NCBI GenBank assembly: GCA_947172415.1
Contig: OX359197.1
Span: 5,643,673 to 5,707,672, forward strand
Source: Chondrosia reniformis
Taxonomy: Eukaryota; Porifera; Demospongiae; Chondrillida; Chondrillidae
Length of the DNA stretch: 64,000 nucleotides
Direction of reading: 5' to 3'
The position numbers were made by a program, and so were the translations under genes. Shown here in pieces: positions 1-8,979 of this stretch. Each line of letters opens with the position of its first letter. The stretch's first letter is position 1. Under the pieces are notes generated by a model. That model saw only the letters and a list, made by a program, of their open reading frames with translations. It did not search any database and was not told the DNA's origin.

Positions 1-2
1 GT

Positions 3-461
3 TCCGTAGAAACATGTTCGGGGTCTAGTCGGGGACGGGACACCATCTGTGATCAAGGCTGCGCTATGTCGAGCCTAAGTATGGCTCTAAACGGTTTTGG
101 CTACAAGATTGACTCCAAGGAAATCATTGACCCAGCGACATTGAACGACTGGCTGGTCAATAATGTTGGCTACGACTGCTCTGCTGGAGATTGTAACAAC
201 CTAAACCTGGCTCAGATGCACACTTTAAATAGCAGTGTTAATTTTATAGGTGATTTTCCGACAAGCAAAATCGGTATTGATGGCATGCTCAAGTATATCT
301 CTGAAGAGTTGATTATACTGGCTCATGTTCACGATAGGACTCATTGGGTTTTGGTTGATGCCTACGATCAGAAAGGGGAATTCCAGGTGCTTGACCCATA
401 CTACAACACCACACGCTACAACTTTACTTCTATCAGTGACATTCTTGTGTATAAAATGTAG
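3..461 (+). CDS. C39-like cysteine peptidase-fold protein, 3' part (5' end outside window)
   Basis: The open frame enters from the left edge and ends at the stop at 459-461. The first 21 codons before the Met at 66 are also open, so the start is probably not in the window. The segment DQGCAMSSLSMAL fits the catalytic-Cys motif of the peptidase C39-like fold (GC, then S/T, then a Met-rich helix). HWVLVDAYD about 95 residues later fits the His strand, and VLDPYYN fits the usual downstream Asp/Pro strand. Known members are papain-like cysteine peptidases or inactive relatives that cut after Gly-Gly or act on cell walls; the substrate here is unknown. No signal peptide can be judged. Nothing upstream is visible, so exon structure is unresolved. 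Confidence is good for the fold and low for activity. Confidence 0.6.
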   Translation, partial: SVETCSGSSRGRDTICDQGCAMSSLSMALNGFGYKIDSKEIIDPATLNDWLVNNVGYDCSAGDCNNLNLAQMHTLNSSVNFIGDFPTSKIGIDGMLKYISEELIILAHVHDRTHWVLVDAYDQKGEFQVLDPYYNTTRYNFTSISDILVYKM

Positions 462-688
462 TGGTTTCACGTAGATGACAATTCTTCATGATACCCGTTA
501 GTTTTAAAACAATCTTATGGCTTATGGCTTAAGGCTACATTGCTCTACTATAAATGTACCATACACACGTCTAAGATCAAAACAGAGTAAGTATCTATAT
601 AATTCTTAATTTACTGCATGTACAAAAGGATTACATGTAAAGATACCAACTGATCATGAAAGCACCAACTACAATGTGCACAATAAGT
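462..688. other. Intergenic gap after the C39-like gene
   Basis: AT-rich spacer of about 230 bp between the C39-like stop and the left edge of the tandem duplication. I see no coding potential or recognisable site beyond a possible 3' UTR. Confidence 0.4.
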
Positions 689-803
689 GTATACAGTATA
701 TGTGATTATTATCTGAGGATGCAATCAATTAACTTGATAGCTGTATGGTGGTTCAACATTACAAAGTTATGTTTAGAGCTTTGAAACATCCTTTACTTTG
801 GGC

Positions 804-809
804 TATAAG
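804..809 (+). promoter_or_regulatory. TATA-like box of unknown gene, copy 1
   Basis: 'gggctataagacactgaacac' corresponds to 'gggctatataagacactgaacac' in unit 2. Unit 1 has lost two bases, leaving a weaker TATAAG. A short aggatc repeat follows (two copies here, three in unit 2). The conservation and position upstream of exon 1 suggest a core promoter; the transcription start is not known. Confidence 0.4.
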
Positions 810-989
810 ACACTGAACACAGGATCAGGATCAGGAGGTTTCAGTGCTGGCCTGGCTCATAGCCGCGTATCACAACGGATTAATTTTGCAGTGCTTTAAT
901 AAGCCCCTTCCTTTTTTTACCTCCTGATCATGACTAGTTCGAGAAAGTGCAGTCTGACACGTGAGACGCCTACGCAATCTTTGGAAATA

Positions 990-1305
990 CAGTGGACCCC
1001 CGCTTATCCATAATTGGTTAGTCTATGGCTTATCCGGCAGTTCGGATTATCCGGCCTTAGATTCCGTTTCTAATTAACGTCCATCGTTTAATAGCGTGTA
1101 CGAGTTTACGACAATGGCTAGCTGTAGCGATGTCTCCTCGAAAAGGAAGCGTAGTTGTGATACAAAGACTAAACTAACTTATTTGAACTAATCACTCGAC
1201 GAAATCAACCGAAATACTACTCGTTCCTCGCTTGAAAATCTCGGTCGAGGCAGCGTTTCTTTTGCTTCACACATCCGTTGGGTCCGGATAAGCGAGGGTT
1301 CACTG
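990..1305 (+). mobile_element. Pogo/Tigger-type non-autonomous DNA transposon (MITE), 316 bp
   Basis: The ends form imperfect terminal inverted repeats: left cagtggacccccgcttatcc, right (read inward) cagtgaaccctcgcttatcc. It is flanked by TA duplications (988-989 and 1306-1307), as expected for the Tc1/mariner-pogo superfamily. The paralogous site in unit 2 (about 4615-4622, 'ggaaatacagaaattc') is an exact empty site. An internal ATG at 1113 opens a 22-codon frame with a basic SSKRKR stretch, like the start of Tigger transposases just before the CENP-B-type helix-turn-helix, so this looks like an internally deleted derivative. It lies in the 5' leader region of the unknown gene copy 1. Confidence 0.85.
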
Positions 1306-1387
1306 TACAGAATTCTCCATTCGGAAACGTGGTTGTCGCTGCGGCACTTGAACTTTTCCACTTAAGAGGCGGTGAACTACAGAAACT

Positions 1388-3418
1388 ATGGGAAACGGGC
1401 AAACGGTAAGACTAGTGTGAGCACTGAGGCTGAAGGTGGTAATTTACGATAAGAGAGGCGCGGAATTTAGGGCTTGTCTTCAATGCTCTGCTTAACTTTT
1501 AAACCATATTTTAGAGGAAATTATAGGCTACCACAAGTCAATGGATGAACAAACCATAATCCAGGGGGAAGGGGGGTTGCAACCACTGTTTTCTAGATTA
1601 TTCAGCTGATGCTAATGTATAATATATAATCTATTATTATTATTATATCTGTGGTTTTAGTGTTTATATACTGGGTTGATCATTATGATAAGGTTAGGTT
1701 TGCATAAACAATTATAGTATCAGGGAGTACGGTAGTACTCCTTATGTAGGGATGACACGGTTTTTTTCGTTTTCGCCATACATTGGTATAGGAGCGAAAT
1801 CCCGAAATAGGCCGAAAATCGACAAAACAAGGCTATGTATAGCTAAATATACAATATACATACTCTAAATAGACCTTAAAAGCAAGCGGATATGTCCCGC
1901 TGGCGAAATAATAAACCTTAAAAATTCCCATTTTCGTCTTCTTCATATTCTTCTTCGTCAGCCATAACTAAAAAAACTATATAAGCTTTTGGACTAATTG
2001 TTAAACGAAACTACTGCAAATTTTCCGAGTTGTATTCTTTTGTAGAAGCGAGAGCGATAACGCTATTATTGAGCATGACGGTTTTCATGGTCCAAGAGTC
2101 AAGGCCTCAATAAAGTCGCCATTTTAATGACGTCATATTCAGTCGAAGATTGCGAAACCAAAATGGTTTTAATTATACGAATCTATTTCGTAGCCCACGC
2201 TAGCTCCATAAAAAGTACAGAAACTAAAAATTTTCTACAAAAATAGTGAAGATGTAGGGATGGCATGTTAATATTTGTCTGCATAATTACTTAGCTATAT
2301 ATCATAGAAGTTTCTAGAATCTATTGTCACAAAGAGCCTAGCTAGTTAATTGTAAGTAATTAAGTCCCCCCAAAGAATTTTGGATAATTAATAATATCTT
2401 ACAAGAAATTCTAGATCTGCCCAAAAGTCTGTATGTATGCAATTATTGCAGTTATTCACATGAAAATATTTAATGTAATATATGTTAATTTGATTTAATA
2501 ACCAAACTTTACAGGGAAGAGAATGTTTAGTGAGAAATTATGATCACTTTAATAATGTTTCCATAAATATTCTTACTTTACATATGTACCATTATAGACC
2601 TTTGAACTATATTTTTATGCATAACAATTGAATCCTCTGCTATACAATTACGTATATAGAATGGTTATGCCAGGGTGCATATGGAAGGTGCAAATGTACG
2701 TGGAGGTGTGTGGACACTGGAGGATGCATTAACTGAAGCAGCTACAGCCAAATATGGCAACCAGGTCCTCAGAGCTCTGCCATTTTCTCCTCAGGAGCAG
2801 ACCAACTTTGAGAACAATCTTTACTATGAGATGAGGGAAATGAAGGACCCAGAACAGGAAATGAGATTTATTGTTGGCTTGCATTCCAAGGAACATTTCA
2901 ATCAGGGCACCCAGCCTGATGTCATCAAGATTAAGACTACCAAGGTGAACGATCATGTAGGTTTTAAATTCTTCCTCCTCAGTGGAATTCAGTTCAACAA
3001 CAGTGGAAATGTGGCATACTCTGTTCCAGGTTCAGATGTCAAACAGAGGGAGGAAGATGCTGTAGCTGATAAGATAGTGGTACCTCCTGGGTGCAAGATT
3101 AATGCCACCATTAAGCAGTGCAGGATCAGGTACCATGGAAATGCTTCCACCAGAATCAGAGCCTTGGCTGGAACCCAAATAAAGATTCTGTATCACAAGA
3201 CTGAATACTGTTCATCCTGCACAACTACTTGTGTTGGGTATCTCTCTGCTGAGGAGCTGTTCTCTACGCAGCCAACATTTCAAAGAGAAGGAAATGGTTT
3301 TGTGTCCTACGGTGCCCAATACCTATACCAATACATTGGGGAGCAGAATGAGGTGAAGAAGGTTGAAGAAAAGCTCCCTGAGCCAATCCACATTCTCCCT
3401 AATCCAACTGTCAGATAA
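1388..3418 (+). CDS. Unrecognised two-exon protein, tandem copy 1 (about 258 aa, MGN- start)
   Basis: Exons 1388-1405 and 2660-3418. The tiny first exon encodes MGNGQT and ends in a good donor (gtaag). The second starts after 'cgtatatag' in phase 0 and reads NGYARVHMEGANVRGG. The same structure in copy 2 supports the model over a start inside exon 2. Gly2 with Thr6 fits an N-myristoylation signal; there is no signal peptide or membrane segment. The body looks beta-rich, with a VPPGCKINATIK strand and a Cys cluster (CSSCTTTC) near residue 185. The VPPG strand and the beta-rich C-terminal half faintly recall aerolysin/ETX-MTX2-like folds, but this is only an impression. Function is unknown. It converges on the TPGS2 fragment. 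A Tigger MITE sits in its leader, and the intron carries a dispersed repeat. Confidence 0.75.
1745..2105. repeat. Dispersed repeat, also at 26737-27045
   Basis: The blocks 'acattggtataggagcgaaat', 'gtcccgctggc' / 'gttccgctggc', 'cccattttcgt' and 'tagaagcgagagcgataacg' occur in the same order here and at 26737-27045 in the CAP-receptor intron. The internal spacing is similar, so this is an interspersed element of about 310-360 bp. I see no clear terminal repeats and no coding capacity, so its class is unresolved. Confidence 0.65.
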
Positions 3419-3799
3419 TTTTGCAGACCAGCTTGTTATACGTATATTTTTCTCTCAGTTACGTATATCATGTGAAACACTATACAATATGATCACTTCT
3501 TTAACAGAGTTATTTACAGTTAATCACATCCATAAACAAGTTTGGCGTTATATAAACAGTTTGCAGTTTAAAATTTTTGAGTTTAGTCAGCATATATTAA
3601 TTAAACTTCTTTTTTTGACATGGAGCTACAAAATGATAAGTGACTAATTTTACAACAAAGTATCATGTATTGAGATTAAATACGCATATCTTTAGAGATA
3701 ATCATAATAATGCAGGGCTATCAACTTTCCTTGGTTGGATTTTGAAATATAAACTATACAGTTGTTTTCAAATACCCTAAATTCTGTTTTTCCACAACC

Positions 3800-4175
3800 T
3801 CACCTGTTAATGGCTGATACAAGTCTTTCTTCATTTATTGATGAGGTCACATGACCTGTCACATGATCTACAGCTGAGGGTAAATCATGTCTTGATAGTT
3901 TAGGAAGAAACAGTGCATACCATAGCTGCAAATAAATCCAAGAGACTGCGATAAAAATCTCAACAAACATGCACTTTAGTATCATATCTCTACCTGAAGG
4001 TGGTGTCCTGTCGTATCAGTGACTAGCTTGAGCAGCCATTGCTGTAATCCTAAATGGACAACTGCAAGTCTCAGGTAGCCCTTGGATGGAGCCAAATACA
4101 GCCATTCACCCTGTGAACTTAAGAGCCATACTGAGGAACCTACATAATCACCATTGCTAGACCATGCACAGCTAA
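3800..4175 (-). pseudogene. Truncated TPGS2 fragment (last two exons only)
   Basis: On the minus strand, 3994-4175 matches TPGS2 exon 4 (7179-7363) and 3800-3925 matches exon 5 (6983-7108), with the same splice sites. Both remain in frame; exon 4 is one codon shorter (APSKGYLRL against APSLKSYLRL). The three upstream exons are absent because the duplication breakpoint lies within the TPGS2 intron near 4300. Without a start codon or N-terminal SMI1/KNR4-like part it cannot make TPGS2, unless spliced from an unseen upstream exon. The lack of disabling mutations suggests a recent origin. Confidence 0.75.
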
Positions 4176-4213
4176 CTTTGAATAACATGAAGAATATAAA
4201 TCTTTAATATAAA

Positions 4214-4302
4214 AGAGAATATCTTTAAGATGGTTCATAATGAGTCTAGTGAGTATCTAGAGACAGTTTACTTTTGAGAATAAGACAATTCAATCTTTAA
4301 AT
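4214..4302. repeat. Half of a foldback-type repeat at the duplication junction
   Basis: 'aagatggttcataatgagtct' and the following bases match the left part of the foldback-family element at 7404-7640 in unit 2, then stop at the unit 1/unit 2 junction. The breakpoint of the tandem duplication therefore lies inside this element. Confidence 0.55.
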
Positions 4303-4422
4303 TGGGTGTATACAGTACATGTGATTATTATCTGAGGATGCAATCAATTAACTTGATAGCTGTATGGTGGTTCAACATTACAAAGTTATGTTTAGAGCTT
4401 TGAAACATCCTTTACTTTGGGC

Positions 4423-4430
4423 TATATAAG
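4423..4430 (+). promoter_or_regulatory. TATA box of unknown gene, copy 2
   Basis: TATATAAG, 284 bp upstream of the exon 1 ATG, in a block conserved with unit 1. It is followed by a triple aggatc repeat. This is a likely core promoter element, stronger than its counterpart in copy 1. Confidence 0.45.
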
Positions 4431-4706
4431 ACACTGAACACAGGATCAGGATCAGGATCAGGAGGTTTCAGTGCTGGCCTGGCTCATAGCCGCGTATCAC
4501 AACGGATTAATTTTGCAGTGCTTTTAAGCTTAGAAAGTTTCTTTTTACCTCCTGATCGTGACTATCTCGAGAAAGTGCAGTCTGACACGTGAGACGCCTA
4601 CGCAATCTTTGGAAATACAGAAATTCTCCATTCTGAAACGTGGTTGTCGCTGCGACACTTGAATCTGTACCATTTTCCACTTGAGAGGCAGTGAACTACA
4701 GAAACT

Positions 4707-6612
4707 ATGGGAAACAGGCAAACGGTAAGACGTGTACGTGACGCACGTTTATGGCTTCGGTTAAACGTTTAGTGTGAGCGAGGCGTGGTAATTTACGATG
4801 GAAAGAGGGGCGGATTTATCAATCGTAATATAGTGCAAGTCACCATAAATGATCAATTTTCTTTTAAGGCGCTTCTACTTTATATATTTTGTAACACCTT
4901 TAAGTTTGATATAAACAAACAAAAAGCCTATACATTTAAGCTTTTTTGCAGTTTAGAAGCATTTAAGGATGACAGCGCTTTATTTCAAGGTGAAGGTATA
5001 ACATTTAAAGGAATTGAAACCCTTTAAAGCCTATTTGGACTAGTATTATGGCTGGATTCGACACAAATGCAACCGAATTCGGAAATCGTGAATATATAAA
5101 TGAGCACAAACACAGAAAAAGATGCAATTGAAAAAAGGAGAACTAGAACAAAGGGAATAACTCCTTATCCTTATTTCAAATGTTATTCCCTGATGAAGAA
5201 GTGATTATTACATATTTTCAAACACTTAAAACCCCATAACCAGTTCAGCTCACTTTTACATTTATTATAATAAACATACCCTTCACATTAACAACAATGA
5301 AGGTTAGATATACATTTAACAATAATTTAGATGATTGTTAAAGTAATAAATATACTGTTTACATAAGACATGTTTGGAGAAATTACTGAAATATTAAAAT
5401 CTCAGTTTAGAGGTTAAATGTAAGACAGACTCATATATTTAATTTAGAATGATCATTCAGGTATCACACAGTAGCTCTGGTAAGTTAAGGGACAACAGGA
5501 TAATAAAATTCAGACAGCAAATTGCAGCGCTATCTTATGCAAAACGATTGATGTTATAGACCACAAATATTTGGTGTTTTTTCAGTTATTTTAGTGGTAT
5601 GTATGTCGATCCTGAACTTCGGAAAGATAATTTGATGATGTTGATGAGATCCTTACTTGGATGCAAAGCAAGGGCTTGCTTGCTGCATTCAAGATAGCGC
5701 TGCAATTCGATATAAGAAACGATATAGATTGTTAGCAGTTTCCGTATGGTGATGTCACGTAAAGTGCATCCTGTGAGAGTGGGTGCCTTCTATTGTAGAA
5801 AATGATGTTTTCCTAATTCCTCTGCTTTACAATTATAGAGTGGTTATGCCATGATGCAAATGGAAGGTGCAAATGTACGTGGAGGTGTGTGGACACTGGA
5901 GGATGCAGTAACTGAAGCAGCTACAGCCAAATATGGCAACCGGGTCCTCGGAGCTTGGCCATTTTCTCTACAGGAGCAGACCAACTTTGAGAACAATCTT
6001 TACTATGAGATGAGGGAAATGAAAGATCCGGAACAGGAAATGAGATTTATTGTTGGCTTGCATTCCAAGGAACACTTCAATCAGGGCACCCAGCCTGATG
6101 TCATCAAGATTAAGACTACCAAGGCAAACGATCGTGTAGAAGGCAGTGGTTTTAAATTCTTCCTCCTCAGTGGAATTCAGTTCAACAATAGTGGAAATGT
6201 GGCATGCACTATTCCAGCTTCAGATGTCAAACAGAGGGAGGAAGATGCTGTAGCTGATAAGATAGTGGTACCTCCTGGGTGCAAGATTAATGCCACCATT
6301 AAGCAGTGCAGGATCAGGTACCATGGAAACGCTTCCACCAGAATCAGAGCCTTGACTGGAACCCAAATAAAGATTCGGTATCGCAAGACTAAATGCTCTA
6401 CATGTTGCTGCTGCACAACTACTTGTGTTGGGTATCTCTCTGCTGAGGAGCTGTTCTCTACGCAGCCAACATTTCAAAGAGAAGGAAATGGTTTTGTGTC
6501 CTACGGTGCCCTATACCTATACCAATACATTGGGGAGCAGAATGAGGTGAAGAAGGTTGAAGAAAAGCTCCCTGAGCCAACCCACATTCTGCCCAATCCA
6601 ACTGTCACATAA
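4707..6612 (+). CDS. Unrecognised two-exon protein, tandem copy 2 (about 263 aa, MGN- start)
   Basis: Exons 4707-4724 (MGNRQT, donor gtaag) and 5839-6612 (acceptor 'aattatag', reading SGYAMMQMEGANVRGG), joined in phase 0. It is close to copy 1 along its length. Differences include an extra VEGSG loop near residue 100 and a longer Cys cluster (CSTCCCCTTTC) near residue 190. Gly2/Thr6 again fits myristoylation, suggesting a cytosolic, membrane-tethered protein. Both copies keep an open frame, which argues that both are functional. The family is not recognised; a beta-pore-former-like fold is only a weak possibility. It converges with TPGS2, with stops 371 bp apart. Confidence 0.77.
5519..5707. 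mobile_element. Short MITE-like element with 17-bp perfect terminal inverted repeats
   Basis: 'aattgcagcgctatctt' at 5520-5536 is exactly the reverse complement of 'aagatagcgctgcaatt' at 5691-5707. The 188-bp element lies in the intron of unknown-gene copy 2. I cannot align an equivalent in unit 1. No coding capacity; the superfamily is not assignable from the ends alone. Confidence 0.6.
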
Positions 6613-6982
6613 TTCTACAGACGGGCTTGCTATACGCATATTGTTCCCTCAGTTATATCATGTGAAACACTACAATATGTATCACTTCTAAAACAGTTAT
6701 TTACAGTTATATAGTCTATAAAACAAGTTTGGCATAATAAAAACAGTTTGCAGTTGAAAATTTTTGAGTTTATTCAGCATATATTAATTAAACTTCTTTT
6801 TTGATGAGGAGCTACAAAATGACATGTGAATAATTTACAACAAAGTATCATATATCGGGATTAAATGTGCATATCTTTATAGATAATCATAATAATGATG
6901 GGCTATATCAACTTTCCTTGGTTGGATTTTGAAACAAACTATAGTTGCTTTCATATCCCCTAAAGTCTGTTATTCCACATCC

Positions 6983-8906
6983 TCACCTGTTAATGGCTGA
7001 TACAAGTCTTCCTTCATTTATTGATGAGGTCACATGACCTGTCACATGATCTACAGCTGAGGGTAAATCATGTCTTGATAATTTAGGAAGAAACAGTGCA
7101 TACCATAGCTGCAAGGAACCCAAGAGACTGTGATAAAATCTCAACAAACACTAGTATTAGTAAGTATAATGTCTCTACCTGAAGGTGGTGTCCTGTCGTA
7201 TCAGTGGCTAGCTTGAGCTGCCATTGCTGTAATCCTAAATGGACAACTGCTAGTCTCAGGTAGCTCTTTAGGGATGGAGCCAAATACAGCCATTCACCCT
7301 GTGAACTTAAGAGCCATACTGAGGAACCTACATAATCACCATTGCTAGACCATGCACAGCTAACTTTGAATAACGTGAAGAATATAAATCTTTAATACAA
7401 AAGATGAATATCTTTAAGATGGTTCATAATGAGTCTATTGAGTATCTAGAGACAGTTTGTTTCTTGAGAATTCAATCTTGGGATGGTACACAGTCACTGA
7501 AGAAGATCCCCAGGGTCAAATCGCTTGACCAAGAAACAAAACCAAATTGCGTTTTTAAATGCTCAAAAATTCGAAGGATGTGCCAAAGATAAGTTTGATG
7601 CAGTTAGGAGGAATCCTTATTCTATTAAGACAATTCAACCCTGGCTGTCTTCTTTAGCAATTGAAGCAAAATTTACAATTATACAGTTACTGATTTGTTG
7701 CAGATTGCTTACTTTGCTGATTCTGTATATAAATAAAAGTTTTTCCACAGCAGCTGCATTCAGAAAGTACATATAATTTAGAAGGTGTTGCCATAGCAAC
7801 AGACTCAAAAGGCATTCTTCTGTTGGATTGCGAGTCTTCTGTGGGTAGATCACAGAGTTGGTCCAATGCGTTGACAGCAATCCTACCCAAATTACTAGAC
7901 AGACCTACAGAATACAATGTTTCAAAGAACACCAAAAGTTTTCATTAAACAATAAATATGTTGAAAAAATGCATTCTACCTCACCATTCATTTCCACATT
8001 CCATTCCAGAGAGAAGCCATTGAAGGTCTGATAAAAAAGCTTTAAATCTGGCGGCAACTCTTGATTATGTTTCTGAAAGGGTGCATAAATATAGAGCAAA
8101 TATTTGTCATTATATAAATAGTCTATACCTTTATAGTTAGATAGATAGATAGATAGATATTTTTATTTGTCATCAGGAGTGCTGCATCCACATCATCGGT
8201 GGATTTTCATGCAGGTCCTGGATCAAATACAATGCAAAAAAAATAGAGAGTGAATGCATAATGTTAATGAGGAAATATAATAGATTTAAAGAGTTTAAAT
8301 GGCTGAAGATTAAGTTCATGGAATTAATTCACATTTGTACAGTTCAAATTGGCTAGGGCTCTTCTGAATGATTTTGCATCTCTAATGTCTTTGATAGCAG
8401 ATGGCAGACAGTTATAATGATATGCCCCTTGATATTCAAATGTTGAACGATAGGCATTGGTTAGTGGTCGCTTCAAGTGTAGATTGTTCTTCCTGCGTGT
8501 TGAGGGGTAGTTTACATTATGAACCACGTTTGCGACAAACTTTGCAGTCAGGAATGCAGGTGCTCTGTTGGTCAGGCAGCAATGTACTTTACCTAACATA
8601 GCTAGATGTCTTCATCCTTGATGGGTTCTACGTACATCTATTCTAAGTATGCAGCTACATCAGTCATCCTATACTGTTGTTCTGGTAATACATTATAAGA
8701 ATCTGTACAGTAATACTGACCTTCTCCCAGGTTTTAACATCGTTGTTTGTGGCTGCACTCCCGACATCACAGCGAACCTCTGCGACGTGTGGGTGGCATT
8801 CTAAAGCAAAACCTTTTAATCTAACACCATTTGAACATCTTCTACAACGTGTAATCTTACTTAGATATCGTATGATGCCAAACAAAGCCTCGTCCAGAGA
8901 ATCCAT
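6983..8906 (-). CDS. TPGS2: Tubulin polyglutamylase complex subunit 2 (TPGS2)
   Basis: Minus-strand exons in transcript order: 8721-8906, 7985-8072, 7713-7904, 7179-7363 and 6983-7108, total 777 nt, 258 aa. Intron phases are 0, 1, 1 and 0. Family TPGS2/C18orf10 has an SMI1/KNR4-like fold. Family-like stretches include WEKKHNQELPPDLKLFYQ, NGFSLEWNVEM and LRLAVVHLGLQQW, which line up with the human protein in the same order. In animals TPGS2 belongs to the TTLL1 polyglutamylase complex, which adds glutamate chains to tubulin in cilia and centrioles. The protein is somewhat shorter than the human form (about 300 aa) and lacks its long basic tail. Intron 1 holds a LINE fragment. It shares a divergent promoter with POC5. 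Its last two exons are duplicated at 3800-4175. Confidence 0.85.
7404..7640. repeat. Foldback-family repeat in a TPGS2 intron
   Basis: It contains 'aagatggttcataatgagtc', then 'tcactgaagaagatccccagggtc', then 'atgctcaaaaattcg' and 'gatgcagttaggaggaa'. These are degenerate versions of the arms and core of the foldback elements at 50376-50735 and 61660-61850. Confidence 0.55.
8138..8605 (-). mobile_element. 5'-truncated non-LTR retrotransposon (LINE) fragment with TAGA-repeat tail
   Basis: The minus-strand frame 8324-8599 encodes about 91 residues including RSTFEYQGAYHYNCLPSAIK and SFRRALANL. This resembles the 'F.YrGa..WN.LP..i...sF...L' motif that ends many CR1/L2/Jockey-type reverse-transcriptase proteins. 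After the stop comes a 3' UTR and then a TAGA microsatellite (plus strand 8138-8159), as expected for LINEs that end in simple repeats. Only the C-terminus of the protein remains, so it is a dead-on-arrival copy. It lies in TPGS2 intron 1 in the same orientation as the gene. The right boundary is approximate. Confidence 0.65.
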
Positions 8907-8979
8907 TGCAGCACATTAGTGAAGAAAGGGATCCCCCTAGGGAATCAGTTGCCAAGCATTTTTTCCCGCTTCTTTCAAA
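8907..8979. promoter_or_regulatory. Bidirectional TPGS2/POC5 promoter
   Basis: Only 73 bp separate the TPGS2 ATG (minus, 8906) and the POC5 ATG (plus, 8980), so at least the core promoter is shared or overlapping. The strip contains GTTGCC (8948-8953), a half-site of the RFX X-box. 'caaaatggctgcc' (8976-8988), which overlaps the POC5 start, resembles a YY1 site. Transcription starts are unknown and may lie inside either gene's leader. Confidence 0.6.

Larger units (their letters stand above)
689..4302. repeat. Segmental tandem duplication, unit 1
   Basis: Unit 1 begins where 'gtgtatacagtatatgtgat' (near 689) matches 'gtgtatacagtacatgtgat' at the start of unit 2 (near 4307). Matching blocks between the units are the promoter plus exon 1 of the unknown gene (about 690-1480 against 4305-4800) and exon 2 plus everything to the TPGS2 3' exons (about 2620-4290 against 5810-7480). 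The intron between these blocks has diverged and carries different insertions in each unit. The right breakpoint falls inside a foldback-type repeat (4214-4302). Only unit 2 is continuous with the rest of TPGS2, so unit 1 is probably the derived copy. Confidence 0.8.
4303..7480. repeat. Segmental tandem duplication, unit 2
   Basis: Second unit of the duplication described at 689-4302. It carries unknown-gene copy 2 and the 3' exons of the complete TPGS2 gene. It lacks the Tigger MITE and the dispersed repeat of unit 1, but has its own 188-bp MITE in the intron. Confidence 0.8.

Noticed and set aside
3363-3647. 94-aa plus-strand frame after unknown gene copy 1
   Set aside because: It overlaps the end of exon 2 in another frame and is not preserved in unit 2.
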